The position numbers were made by a program, and so were the translations under genes. DNA of 64,000 nucleotides from Chara braunii (Eukaryota > Streptophyta > Charophyceae > Charales > Characeae). The stretch's first letter is position 1. Each line of letters opens with the position of its first letter. The notes below the pieces were generated by a model that did no database searches, was not told where the DNA came from, and saw only the letters and a program-made list of their open reading frames with translations. The stretch spans positions 396,160 to 460,159 of the forward strand of contig BFEA01000422.1 in assembly GCA_003427395.1 (NCBI GenBank), read 5' to 3'. This document shows, in pieces, positions 46,506 through 57,061 of the stretch.

Positions 46506-48014
46506 TACTGATAATTGCCCCAATCTTCGCCTTCTTACGGGAGTAAGAAACATAATCTTGGAAGCATCCGAAGGTCAAATCCCCAAGGTCCCAGACAGAT
46601 GTTGCATTCTTAAGGATTGCTACCGTTCTCAGACTAACACCCCGCCTGTGGATACTCACCCCAGTGAGAGTCCAATCGTTCTGGGATTCATCCGTACGGA
46701 TCAATCTGAGGACCGACCCATAGCAACGCATAAAGCGTTCCAAAATGCCTACAGCCTCGTCCTTCCCGATGGTTTTTGTGACTGCGATGAATATGGTTAC
46801 ATCATCCACAATCCGGAAACCTTCCATCAAGCATCTATCCTTACCTAGAGCACGCATAGACTTCCATTCCTCAAAAGAACAGAGAATATAAGCTAATGGA
46901 CAGCTCGAGGATTTTCCCATAGGTACACCCACCATCTGCCTAAGTAGTACCCCAGCTGAGAAAATGAAGGCGAAACGCAAACCGAAACGAACCATGATCC
47001 TGATCTGTTCCAACGAGACAAACCTACATTCATCTCGTGAGCCAGCATAGCTCAAATATGCCTTTCTACCCTTCCTTGCGACATTAACCCTTTGCACCCG
47101 CGATCTTTGAAAAAGGAAACAAGCCAATCAGCCGCATCCAGCATGTCTACGTGCGGCAGAGAGACAAACATATCCTTAATGTCAAAGGCTGCCGAGAGCA
47201 GATCACAGTACCCAGACAACTTGCAAAACCGTTGGCTCATGGCCCGAAGACCAGGCACGATTGCGCTGACTGCCTTAAGGTTAAAATTGGAACGAACAGG
47301 CAATGCAAAAAGGAGGCAATTCAAAGCTCGCGCTACCAGTCCCGACGNTGTTCTTGCTGGCTCAGCACAGGTGGGAGAAATCGGTCGCCAACGCAAAAGG
47401 TCCTTATGCTTAGGCAGTACATAAGCATAACCAAAATCACCATTTGTATCTCATTTTCCTAACTTATCCAGACTCATGCGTTGATACTCCGAGCGCATAT
47501 CGGCAAGCACATCTGAAACATCCAATTCCACTGGAGTAAAAGCCACGTTCCAATTGAAAGTCAGACGGAGATAATGCAAGTACAGCTGCAGGCAGATTAC
47601 CAATGTATCAGTCGCATTGCGGTCTATAGGTACACAAACAAAACGCCGCAACCTTAGCAACCATTTGGACAACACACCCGAATCTTGTGAGCGAGTGACA
47701 CCAACATCCTCATCATTCCAGCATTCAAGTAAGTCTTGACGGTTTCGAACAAATTCGGACCGGAGGTAACTACAGACCGCCACCAGCTGCTTACCAAGGC
47801 TAAATAAACCCTCAATTTGGCGAACTTGAGGAATATTCCTCGAATTCCGGAGCAGCTCCGGAATACCATAAATATTACCGATTCGGGTCATCACATGAAA
47901 CCCCGAACGCTCCCATCGCAGTTCCTCTTGACAGCAACAAACGCACTGATCATCGCTTTTCGCCCTCGGTGAAAATTCCATAAGTAACCCAAAACCAGAG
48001 TGTTCTTTCGCCAT
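46506..48014 (-). pseudogene. PLE reverse transcriptase
   Basis: The minus strand, in element order, gives VPIDRNATDTLVICLQLYL (48014-47451 frame; the P-x-D-K/R-N block of PLE RTs), then YVLPKHKDLLRWRPISPT (about 47430-47380), motif A AFDIKDMFVSLPH (about 47190), and after a frame change near 47100 motif B GVPMGKSSSCPLAYIL (about 46920) and motif C RIVDDVTIF (about 46820). The catalytic Asp pair is intact. The protein runs to AIISTLH, where the hAT-derived insertion breaks it at 46497/46505. An N base lies at 47347. It would copy element RNA into DNA, primed from the nick made by the nuclease. Confidence 0.85.
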
Positions 48015-49183
48015 ACAAACCTAACCTTTCTGACCACCAAACCTTGGATCGGCAGAGGTAAAGATGAAGCAACCACTATTCGTAGAACCAGAGCATGAAC
48101 CTTCGACGAACTAAGACGATGATCATAGACCATACGCACCAAAATCCTTCGCCAAACATCGATACCGATCTTACCTTTGAGAGCTCGCGCTAGCACACCC
48201 CTAAGCGAAGTTCGGGTAGCCGATCCTAAAAAGCACCGGATCGTCCAATACCAACGTACTAGCCCATCTACAGATTTAAACTTGAGAAGCCTTCGCCTCC
48301 AGGGCTGGCGCAACAATAGTGCTAACTGCCCTTTACAGATTGCCCTCCCTCCCTGTGTAAAAACGACCCGACCGAAATGGAAAGTACCTCCCACCTGCAA
48401 CTCCTCCTTAAGATCCTTAAGAGCGAAACACGACCGTGCACAAAAAACGTTAGTAAGACCAAAGCAACGTCTGACGACGGACCACGAGTCGGCCCAGAGA
48501 TTCCCCGGGCAGATCTCAATCGAAAGACCGTTCTCCTTGTCTAAACACGCACAACGAAGAATAGACAAAAGGTTGTCCGACCAAGCACCACCTTTCCTTC
48601 GGAATTTAATAATCCCATGGTAAACGTCAACAGGTGCAGACCCATATCGTTTTCTTGCAGCTGGCCTAACTGCCTTCCGACAGCTAGTTAACTTCTTTTT
48701 CCTATATTTGAGCACAGGCAAAAAGTTCTTAATTAAAACCTTCTCAGCTGCCAAAACCGAGGCAACACCATTGAATAGAGGTACAATCACGTACTTCCAT
48801 ACCCCAAACGATCGCAACCACTGATAGAGCTTCGGAGACACCCCCAAACCCGTGGATAAAACGGTCCTCACGTGTTCCCCCCATCTTACATAGATCCCAC
48901 GAACGGAGCAACCGATATACTGCGCCCTACACCATGGAGAGGTCAAACGATACACAACCGGACCAGATTGCCAATTAACATAATCCACGAAGAGTAAGAG
49001 AGACTTTAACTTGACAACCCAAAGGATTTCGCCCAAAAGCACCAGAGCTACAAAACAAAGTGTCTGGCACGAATCATACAGCAAACGAAGACGAGGTGAC
49101 AACCCAAGTCCCCATGCCCTGCACCTACGACTCATACATTCCAGCAAGTTAACCCATAGGCGATAGCGGGACTGCCTTGCCAA
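47891..49183 (-). pseudogene. PLE GIY-YIG endonuclease (N-terminal to RT)
   Basis: A 430-codon frame opening at TTG 49183. Endonuclease hallmarks: VVYRL at residues 76-80 (GIY position), QYIGCS at 88-93 (YIG), R100 and H104 in YVRWGEH, and E147 in AAEKVLI, followed by FLPVLKY where many families have P-x-L-N. The remaining ~270 residues are basic and lead into RT after a frame change near 47950-48010. Opening without ATG and the 52-base overlap with the upstream frame suggest it was translated as one polyprotein or by frameshift with the CCHC/SAP-like part. It nicks DNA to prime reverse transcription. Confidence 0.85.
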
Positions 49184-50134
49184 TCATACATAAGGTGTAC
49201 GTTCATCCTCCAGACTCTCAGCGTAGGAGACGGCGTAAATATAAACCCTTCATATGCCAACTTGGCCCTGGCCTCAACGATAGCCTCAATCGTGGGCACC
49301 TTGGTAGTGTAGGTGAGTCCTTCTTGCGTGCAAATAGCTTTAAGCTGATCCTTCGACTTGGGAGTGAGGAGCCGTCTCTGAGCGAGGACATACGCCAGGA
49401 AACCATCCGGGCCACTGCCTGCCGCGACCTTCGTCGGGCCCCTAGATTCCCCCATTCTTGTTGCCTCCCCCCGCACCGGGTTATCCTCTACCGAACCTTC
49501 CTGTCGAAAGACAGGTTGCCTGAAGGGCCGCCTGCCCTCGCGCTCCAACGGCATCTTGCCCTTGCGCTTCCTTTCTCGAATCTCATACAACTTCGCGATC
49601 TCGTCTTCGATTTCCTCAATACCTTTGTCAGCATACTCACATACACCCTTCTCCTTCAGAGAACTACGTGGCGTACGGAAAAGCGGGACTCGTGACCTTT
49701 CGACCCTTGCCTCCTCCCTCGCCGCGAGGTACGGACGCCCTATCTTAGACATAACCCTGGCCTCTAATGCTTCCGAATTCCTTTCGATCTCTTGCCTGAT
49801 CATCTCATCAAACCTCTTTCTCTCCTCCAATTCCCTCCTTCTCAACTGCTCCTCCTTTTTTTTCAGTAATCAGCTGCCTCAAGAACTCCCGTTCCTCATT
49901 GCTCTCCTCGGGTTATCGCCTCGAGGTCCAAAACCGGGGCGCTGCCTGGGTTCCGACCGACTTCGTCCCTTGCATCGTTGGAGCCCCTCGGGCCGAAGGA
50001 CACTCCCTCGCAAAGTGTCCTTCCCCTCCACAATTAAAGCACTTAGTGCTGGAAGCCGCCATAGCTCGTACCCACGGCGAAGGCCTGCGTCCTCTACCCC
50101 CCAAAAAACCTAGTAATAAAAGACAAAACAGCAA
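49132..50134 (-). pseudogene. PLE upstream protein: CCHC knuckle, coiled coil, SAP-like segment
   Basis: On the minus strand a CCHC zinc knuckle, CFNCGGEGHFAREC (near 50040), is followed, after a frame change at a run of eight A near 49860, by a long Glu/Arg/Lys-rich coiled-coil segment (RRRELEERKRFDEMIRQEIE), an Arg/Pro-rich linker, and near 49370-49240 a SAP-like stretch, LKAICTQEGLTYTTKVPTIE. The last part runs into the endonuclease frame. CCHC and SAP-like parts imply RNA/DNA binding. A protein with the same order of parts is encoded at 51894-53523 (+), although the sequences differ. Confidence 0.7.
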
Positions 50135-50485
50135 TGGTCAGATCTGCTACGGAATGAGGCCGAATCGACCTAGGCGCAAAGCGAGAAAAGAGGACTTAAT
50201 CCTGGCGAAGAACGACCCTAATGGAATTCGACACATCATTAAAAAGGACAACGATCCGAATCATCACATCTACCTCAGAAATGAGGAACAGACACCGGAA
50301 CAACACGCGTTCCATGATCATAAACCCGACATATGTTACGCACTGAAATGCGAGTATATGCGAGTACCTACGAGTACCAGCGAGTACCACCAAGTACCTA
50401 CAACTACAAGCTCGTAATCATATCCATATCGTAGACGTGGCCACCCTTCTAGTGTGTAATCTCACTAGAGGTTGTCACGGTAATC
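50135..50485 (-). other. PLE 5' leader between pLTR B and the CCHC protein
   Basis: Matches 60354-60720 in reverse complement. Contains GAGTACC/GCGAGTA direct repeats at 50352-50400. No independent gene. Confidence 0.75.
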
Positions 50486-51144
50486 GGGAAAGAAAAAACT
50501 GCCCGGCAAGACAGATCCAGCGTGAGATGGAGCAAAGCCAAGATACACCAATATGAGCAACTCCGATACGCACGCAAAAAATCAATCATGAATACAGCAA
50601 AAAACGATCTGCAGACCACGCGGCCAAACCCTTGACGCATTTCGTCTATCCCGCATATAGACTCTTCAGGAGGACAGATCACAGAATACTGCCACCCAAT
50701 AATAGGGGCCATACCTACGCCTTGCCCCTATATATAGCTACCCTACTCCCAATCTACCCATCATCTTGACACCAGCACCGCCCGAAAAGAAAGTAAACTC
50801 CGCAAAACGACGGAAAAGAGGTCGCCGAAAGAGAAGATGCACATGTGAGAAGACCGTAGATGTCCCAAAAACCGTCTCGTACAGAAGGTAAGCACTCGTC
50901 ATACCGCCTGTATGAATCTATGGGAGGTACCTGCCACACAGGCAAACAATCAACACAGACGAACAAACAGAACACAACACAGGCGACGGCACGATGCAGA
51001 CTGTCTTCCACTCACTAGCGATGCTCGTCGCTGGTGGCAACAGAAGAAGCGCCAGGTGGGCTATGCGTGGCAACGCAGCAAGACACCGCTGGAGGAGCAC
51101 ACGAGTCCTCTGAAAGACGAAGCATAATAGTCCCGCCACCCAGA
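50486..51144 (-). repeat. PLE pseudo-LTR, copy B (element 5' side)
   Basis: 659 bp, direct repeat of 43603-44266. The similarity stops at CGCCACCCAGA, after which the sequence is unrelated to copy A, marking the outer element boundary on this side. Contains the second hammerhead. Confidence 0.9.
50630..50673 (-). ncRNA. Hammerhead ribozyme core, pLTR copy B (partly decayed)
   Basis: Same fold as in copy A: CTGAAGA (50669-50663), stem II GTCTAT/ATAGAC, GAAA (50643-50640). Stem III has an A-T and a T-G pair. The stem I half is AAGG opposite CCTC, so the first stem I pair is A opposite C. Core residues are intact but stem I is weakened, so activity is probably lower than in copy A. Confidence 0.75.
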
Positions 51145-51519
51145 TGGGTACTTCGACAATGCTTTAAGTAACTTTTCTTGCAAATTCAAAGGTTTATGGG
51201 ACCGATGGGTCAAGTGTCTGACCAAGTGGTAAAGGCGGACAAAGCTCGTTTTTCTGGCCCCCTTTTTCTTCGATGGATTGGAATACGGTAGGGTTCGTCC
51301 ATAGGTATTGACGAGTAGTTTTTTGGATCGGTTTATGGGCCTTTATTGGGCCCTCTCTGGCAGGTAAGTAACAGAACAGAGACCACTAATCGGTACCGAC
51401 GAATTGGCTTCCGGAACTCTCTATGAAGTGACTAGGTTCATTGGATCTTCTCGAAACAGTAGTTCGGGTCAGTACTTAAGCAGTAAGAATTGTAGTCCTT
51501 TTATCTGAAGCCAGGTCTT
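51145..51519 (+). other. Leader of a second PLE-like unit, or flank
   Basis: No ORF. Contains GACCAAGTGGTAAAGGCGG (51216-51240), which resembles a Ser/Leu tRNA A-box region, and GGGTTCGTCC (51292-51301), which resembles a B box. The spacing and lack of a cloverleaf make a real tRNA gene unlikely. Confidence 0.4.
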
Positions 51520-51569
51520 GACCCCTGACGAAGACCAGCTAGCGACTGGTCGAAACGAGGCGTCGGGTC
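51520..51569 (+). ncRNA. Second, unrelated hammerhead ribozyme
   Basis: Stem I GACCC (51520-51524) / GGGTC (51565-51569). Core CTGACGA (51525-51531), then one extra A. Stem II GACCAG (51533-51538) / CTGGTC (51546-51551) with a 7-nt loop. GAAA 51552-51555. Stem III A-C-G (51555-51557) / C-G-T (51561-51563) with loop AGG. Cleavage-site C 51564. All helices pair perfectly, with 5, 6 and 3 pairs. The extra A between the core and stem II also occurs in the chrysanthemum chlorotic mottle viroid hammerhead. It sits ~330 bp upstream of a CCHC/coiled-coil ORF, as expected for a PLE pLTR. Confidence 0.85.
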
Positions 51570-51893
51570 GCGCCGCCATGCATCGTTGTTTCACTTAATT
51601 TTGTTCGTAACGATGCGCACCTGCGCTCGGATTGGTACATTATCGTCTTTTCTCCCTCCTCTTCGTCTGTCCTGCGTCTGTAAGATTGTTCATGCATGAT
51701 TACTCTTGTTAATGGTTCAACACTTTGTGCCTCAACGCGCGTAATAACCTTTGTAGCAGAACATTGTGGTTACGTTTTTTTTACCGGTATTACGTTACCT
51801 CTTGTGGGTCCGTCTATCCTGGTCACATCTATCGACCTACCGTTGACTTCTATCTCTTTCACCTTATCTATCCACTCTTCTTCTTATTTCGCC

Positions 51894-53523
51894 ATGAGTT
51901 ACGGTAGTTCCTGGGAGTGCCATCACTGCAGGCAACCCGGCCACTTCGTTAGGGATTGCCAGCTTCGGCATATCCCGAATGTCACCGCTATGATAGGCGG
52001 CAACAGAGGCGATCAACAGAGAGCAGCAGCCCCTCGGGATAACGGCGGGCTCCTTCCAACTCCGAACGCAATTGTGCCTTATAGGCCACCGGCGAACGGA
52101 GGTCAGAATGATGGCAACCGCAACAGCTCAAGTCAAGGCGCTGCTCAAGGGTATGGGAATCATAATCAAGGTTACAGCAGCAACTACAACCAAGGGTACG
52201 GCAATAGCTATAATCGGACGGGTTATCAGCAGCGGCCAAGGAACAACTGGTGGACAGACAACCGTGAGAAGGAGAAAGAAGAGAGAATCGACAGAGTCTG
52301 GGGATGGTACTCTGAAACGATGGAGGCAAAAGAAAGGGAGAAGCGTGCAGCGGAGGAAAAATTGAAAGAGGAGGAGGAGAAGAAGAAAGTTGAAGCCGCG
52401 GAGGAAGAGCGTGCCAAAGCGAAGAAAGAGCGGGAAGAATTTTGAGAAGTCGCTTGGGGTAATGGTCAAGGAGAATATGAAGGAAGTATGTCATGAGGTT
52501 CTAGGCAAGAAGGCGAGTACGAGCCAAGCGTCTACTGCCGGGCAGGACGTGCAACGTGATGAGTGGAGACAAGAAGAAGCAAGGCGGAAAGAGCAAGAGA
52601 ACCGCTGGCGTCGAGAAGTTGCGGCGGCCAGGGATCAGTTGGAGAAGACAAGGAACGACGAACTGGAGCGTTTGAGGAGAGAAAATGATGACCTTGTGAG
52701 GCTGGCGACTGGGAAAGCAAGCAGAGAGTTGGATTCTCTCAAAGCCGACAACCATGCTCTCATACACGATATCATCGTCTTGAGAGACGAGGTTGAGAAC
52801 CTTAAACGGTGCAGCAAGCGTGGTGTCGAGGCTGTCACCAAAAAAAGTCCACCTGCTGAGCCAGTCAGAGGGAAGTCTCGAGAGGAGGCGTGTTGTCAGA
52901 CACCAGCCGAATGGGCGAAGTTGCCTGAGACGTAGGAAGAGTTCGGGATGAAAAAGATATGGCGGAACGCGAGGTATCTGCGCCAAAGGAACGTATCAAC
53001 CGCATCAGAATTGCCTCGCCACCAAGTACAAAGAGGAAAGTATTGATACAAAGAAGGAGTGGTAAGGCAAGTGGTAGTCCGGTCTCGAATAACGGTGAAC
53101 AGGTGAAGGTCACGTTCGTAAGAAAAATCGGTGAAGAGAGAGAAGTGTTTTTCAAGAGAGTTAGCAATGATCTTGCGAAGCTCTGCTGATGAAGAAATTG
53201 AGTATGTTGGAGTTAAGAAGACTGCAGCCGACCTGGCTGACATCTACACAGTCAGGGCATTCGATCGACCGACCAATCGCAGGCTTATCGGCGAGCAGGA
53301 AGAAGAAGTGCATGCCGACGAAGACCATGAGGAAAACGATTCGGCGGATGTAGCTGCTACTTCCACGGATGACCACGCTAAGATAGAAATTCACTATCTC
53401 CTCGTTCAACCATTTTTTGTCTATCATAAGCAAGCTAAAATCGTTCACTGTCATCATTCGTTTTTCTTTCGTGTCTTCGTTAAACGAGCTGGCTATGACT
53501 TTTCTATTCCCGATTTGCACTAG
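51894..53523 (+). pseudogene. CCHC/coiled-coil/SAP-like protein (second PLE-type ORF1), broken
   Basis: Starts at ATG 51894 (MSYGSSW). CCHC knuckle CHHCRQPGHFVRDC at residues ~9-22. Then an Asn/Gly/Tyr/Gln-rich low-complexity part (GYGNHNQGYSSNYNQGYG), a WWTDNREKEKEERIDRVWGW block, and a long Glu/Lys coiled coil. The frame shifts near 52430, continues coiled-coil (RRENDDLVRLATGKASRELD) to a stop at 52933, shifts again, and ends with a SAP-like stretch, EYVGVKKTAADLADIYTVRA (about 53200-53260), and an acidic tail. The module order matches the minus-strand PLE protein. No endonuclease or RT follows that I can recognise, so the copy is truncated near 53.5 kb. Confidence 0.65.
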
Positions 53524-54012
53524 CAATTGTATGAGTACCTCCATCTCCTGCTCCGCCAAGTTCGTTGTTGCAAAGTGTACGGTCCATCATTTTTTGCACT
53601 TCCGGTTATCCTCCATTGTCATTTGCACTGCATATGACAACATGCCATATCTTTATGTGAGCTACTGTTCCAAGACGTGCAGTTATAGTCACGTTGATTG
53701 TTTGTAGTTGGTTGCAGTAACGCATACTGAGGGTTACCTCAACGAAGTGGGGTGCTTATAATAAAATTTGAGTTTGCGGAGTGAAAATCGATACACTCCT
53801 ACATATTTTTTAATGCACTTTCGTCACTTGCATAGACTGCACTAACAGTGTTATATGACATGTCACACTAATAATTATACTTATGTGAGATTCGTCGAGG
53901 GTGATGTATCCATTATACAATACTGATGAAGAGAGAAAAAAATGTATAGGTATCTATAGTTTAGCTAATTCATTGAAAGTTTTATGAAGAGTTAAGGAGG
54001 GGGGGGGGGGGG
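53524..54012. other. No gene recognised
   Basis: AT-rich sequence after the broken ORF. Short Cys/His-containing frames near 53560-53700 might be remnants of a nuclease domain, but I cannot assign the GIY or YIG blocks. Ends in a G homopolymer before a gap. Confidence 0.5.
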
Positions 54013-54216
54013 NNNNNNNNNNNNNNNNNNNNNNNNNNNNNNNNNNNNNNNNNNNNNNNNNNNNNNNNNNNNNNNNNNNNNNNNNNNNNNNNNNNNNNNN
54101 NNNNNNNNNNNNNNNNNNNNNNNNNNNNNNNNNNNNNNNNNNNNNNNNNNNNNNNNNNNNNNNNNNNNNNNNNNNNNNNNNNNNNNNNNNNNNNNNNNNN
54201 NNNNNNNNNNNNNNNN
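54013..54216. other. Assembly gap (204 N)
   Basis: A run of N between poly(G) and (AG)n; the gap was probably caused by the simple repeats. Confidence 1.
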
Positions 54217-54327
<111 letters not shown>

Positions 54328-54551
54328 TGTGTATCATGGATGACACTTTTTTCTGATATGCTCTCAAATTCTAAGCGGAATCAATTATTTCATCATGTGT
54401 CTCCCTCCAAGAGTCCAAATATTTATCTAAGTAACGTACAAGCATACACACACACATGTGTCCCATATATACACACATGCACACTTTCCACTTACACACG
54501 AACCCATACATCACCTTCTGCATATCTCTGCAAGTAACGAAAAGTGAAATC

Positions 54552-55427
54552 ATGTTTCGTGTTAAGTGCGAAAACGAGGGGGTGGGCGAACCTACTATAT
54601 CGGAAAAGGTTCAACTGTTATTCGATTGTCTACGCATGGACAATCGTTTGGAATATAAACATAAATTTTATGACTTGCTATCAAGTCGTTTATACAAGAG
54701 CATTGATTGGAAGATCGAACAACCCCCCACATGCCAAGGCATCAAGAGTATCATAGAGGGATGCTCACAGCTTGCAGAACAGTCGACGAAGAAGTTTATT
54801 GTTAGTGCTGGGAAAGCAATGAGCCAAACTGCTGTCAATAAAGAGAAATATGGGTTTGAATCGTGCAGGAATCCTCTAATGAGTCACGAGAGTGCATCGC
54901 AGATGGAGAGTCTCACTCCTACCACAGACGTGGAGGTTGCAGATGAAATGCAACTAGGTGCGTGTAAGATGATGAAAGTGTTGATTGAGGCGGAAAATGA
55001 GGGGAAGAGGAAGCTTGAGGGGTCAAATACATCCCAACATGTGATTAATTGTATTTTATTAAGCGATGAAGGGCAGGACGCACATGCAGAGGATGTCTCC
55101 GACTGGTACCATTGCTATCACGGGCTGGGGAGTCTGACTTCAGGAACTTCGGTTCGTTCAGGCCTGCGACCAGGGCGGCCGCCCACATATAGGGCCAACC
55201 AGCGAAACAGGAGGGGGGATTCGAATGGTGAGAGACTCGGCGCGTGCCTGGCGTACCCAACCCACTCTGGCACTCTACGCAAAGTTCAGAACGCGCGTTT
55301 GATGAGGGAGACGGGGGATAAGCACAACGCAGGCAGCGAGAAAGAGGGGAGGAAGGGCGCGCCCGGTGTACACGGCCCACATGTACTTCGGTTGAGATTC
55401 GCGAGCCCCCCCTTGAAGAAGATGTGA
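54552..55427 (+). CDS. Unrecognised ORF, ~291 codons
   Basis: ATG 54552 (MFRVKCENEG); the open frame extends upstream without a better start. The first ~190 residues look protein-like: leucine- and charge-rich helical segments (SEKVQLLFDCLRMDNRLEYK, KFYDLLSSRLYKS), no signal peptide, no recognised domain. From about 55080 the sequence becomes GC-rich and the translation turns Gly/Arg-rich, so the true coding part may end by splicing or a lost stop near there. Could be a host exon or an element-encoded protein. Confidence 0.35.
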   Translation: MFRVKCENEGVGEPTISEKVQLLFDCLRMDNRLEYKHKFYDLLSSRLYKSIDWKIEQPPTCQGIKSIIEGCSQLAEQSTKKFIVSAGKAMSQTAVNKEKYGFESCRNPLMSHESASQMESLTPTTDVEVADEMQLGACKMMKVLIEAENEGKRKLEGSNTSQHVINCILLSDEGQDAHAEDVSDWYHCYHGLGSLTSGTSVRSGLRPGRPPTYRANQRNRRGDSNGERLGACLAYPTHSGTLRKVQNARLMRETGDKHNAGSEKEGRKGAPGVHGPHVLRLRFASPPLKKM

Positions 55428-56845
55428 GGGAGATAAGGGAGGGGGAGCGATCCGAAGAGAGGAGGGCAAACTGCGAGCCCAGCGACCACAGCGTTTGGGC
55501 GTGACAATGTCATACCATTCGGGTCAAACCCCTGGGGAAGTTGCGTCGCTCTGAGCGATGAGCCAGCGAGCAAAGAGAGCAGAAGGAAGTGTAACCCTCA
55601 CAATTGCTAGATGGGGGATGTGAGAAGGGAAGAACCGGGTAAGTACGAAAACGAGTGTCTGTTGTGCTCTGCTATCTCGTTACTGGACAGACTGGTTCCC
55701 CACCAATCATCGTTGAGCGCGCTCCTGCCAGGATGTGCCTCCTATACTTGTCCACGACGCACGGCTTCGCAGACTGCGACTATAAGACGCGCGGTCAATG
55801 GACTGCGGAAGAAAAGGGAAAACGTCCCAAATTCTGAGGGAATTAACTTCTTGATCGAATGTGTCCGAACTTACTCTCACCCCTAATGACATGAAAAGGT
55901 AACTGGATTCGTTTCTTGACTCGGCCCGTTTGTCTCCAGACAAGTTCATTTACGAGCATAATATTTCGTTTCACGGCTCACGAGGCTACCAGTAAGTTCA
56001 TCGAACTTTGAAAAAGTGGTGAACTGACGGACCAGTGAATCTCCCCTGTAACAACGGGAAGAGAGGGGAGGATGAGAGATGAGAGGGTGAGAAAGTGAGT
56101 GAGTACACAATCGGAGTGCGTGCAGAGAGAGAGTGTTCAGAGTGTGAAAAAGAGGAGGAAAAGCGAGCTGCCAATGCAAAGTCCGGGTGCCCATGCGTTG
56201 TCCAGTTCACTCGAGACTCGACAGAGAAAAGCGGACAGCGTCTGTCTGTCTCGATGCAGCCATACTAATTCTCCAACAAGGTTGGGGGAGGGAAAACGCG
56301 CATAAGGATATGAGCCCGTGAAAGTGAGTGAATGATAGAGGGCGAAGAACCTCCACCTCACGCTCTAATGGGATCAGACACAATCGCAACAAAGCTTGTA
56401 TGTAAACTTTTTGTACTCACACAGTAAGGCGCAGCAGGAGAAAGCGAACGGAACAAGAAAGGTTTCATTCATTTAATTTTTCCTTAATCTCCGAAAAAGA
56501 GAGTTATTAAATCGTTCCCTGGGTTTCCGATCAGATTGAGGTAGTAATCCAATTAATTCCCCCTCCAGAAAACAAGTCCTTTTGCTAATTCGCTCGTTTT
56601 CTTAAAAATCAGACTAGCTGTTTGGTTCACAGGTCAGTTATAAAAAAAAATCGGACCTGATTATCGATCTGAAAGCTCTTCGTTTGGCGTCGGGCCTGCG
56701 GTTCGGCTCGCGAGTTGGAGAAGAGCCTTTGGCTGGGCCTCTGCTAATTTATGGTTGGTTGCTTGACACCTAGCCTGCAGCTTGGATCAAGAGTTACCCT
56801 TGAGGAAATATACAAAAAAAATACTTCAAATTGACTCCTTTCTGT
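55428..56845. other. No gene recognised
   Basis: Mixed GC-rich (to 55.6 kb) and then AT-rich sequence. Short frames on both strands lack recognisable features. G/A-rich GTGAGAG-type stretches at 56050-56160. Confidence 0.5.
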
Positions 56846-57061
56846 AATCAGAGCCCATATCATTTATTCGCTCATCCGTGTGAACAAGGCCCTGATCATT
56901 TATTGGCTCATTTCTGCAATCAGAGTCCAATTCATCCATTGGCTCGTTTCTGTAATCAGAGCCCTGATCATTTATTGGCTCATTCCTGCATTCAGAGTCC
57001 AGTTCATCTATTGGCTGGTTCCCGTAATCAGAGTCTAGTTCAGCCTCCGGCTCTTTCCCAT
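56846..57061 (+). repeat. 36-bp tandem repeat, six units
   Basis: Units of the form AATCAGAGYCCDRWTCAT..ATTGGCTCRTTYCTGY, about 36 bp each, total 216 bp. The period is a multiple of three and an open frame runs through it, encoding a repeated NQSPDHLLAHFC-like dodecapeptide. With no start or context I treat it as a minisatellite. Confidence 0.85.

Larger units (their letters stand above)
43603..51144 (-). mobile_element. Penelope-like element (PLE), N-terminal GIY-YIG type, with flanking pLTRs
   Basis: Two direct repeats (43603-44266 and 50486-51144) enclose minus-strand coding blocks. In element order these are: CCHC knuckle plus coiled coil plus SAP-like segment (50134-49132), GIY-YIG endonuclease (49183-47891), and RT (about 48014-44860). 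The RT motifs are of Penelope/telomerase-related type, and endonuclease before RT is the permuted order described for the Chlamys and Naiad PLE clades. Hammerhead cores lie in both repeats on the element strand. The coding part carries several frameshifts, and a hAT-derived insertion (44960-46497) splits the RT C-terminal region. The flanks show no clear TSD. Confidence 0.82.

Noticed and set aside
51211-51301. tRNA-Ser-like A and B box words upstream of the second hammerhead
   Set aside because: Spacing is possible, but no acceptor stem or anticodon arm pairs. May be chance or a decayed Pol III promoter.
53417-53707. Cys-rich frame after the second CCHC ORF as a GIY-YIG nuclease
   Set aside because: Neither the GIY nor the YIG block nor the downstream Arg/Glu could be placed with confidence.
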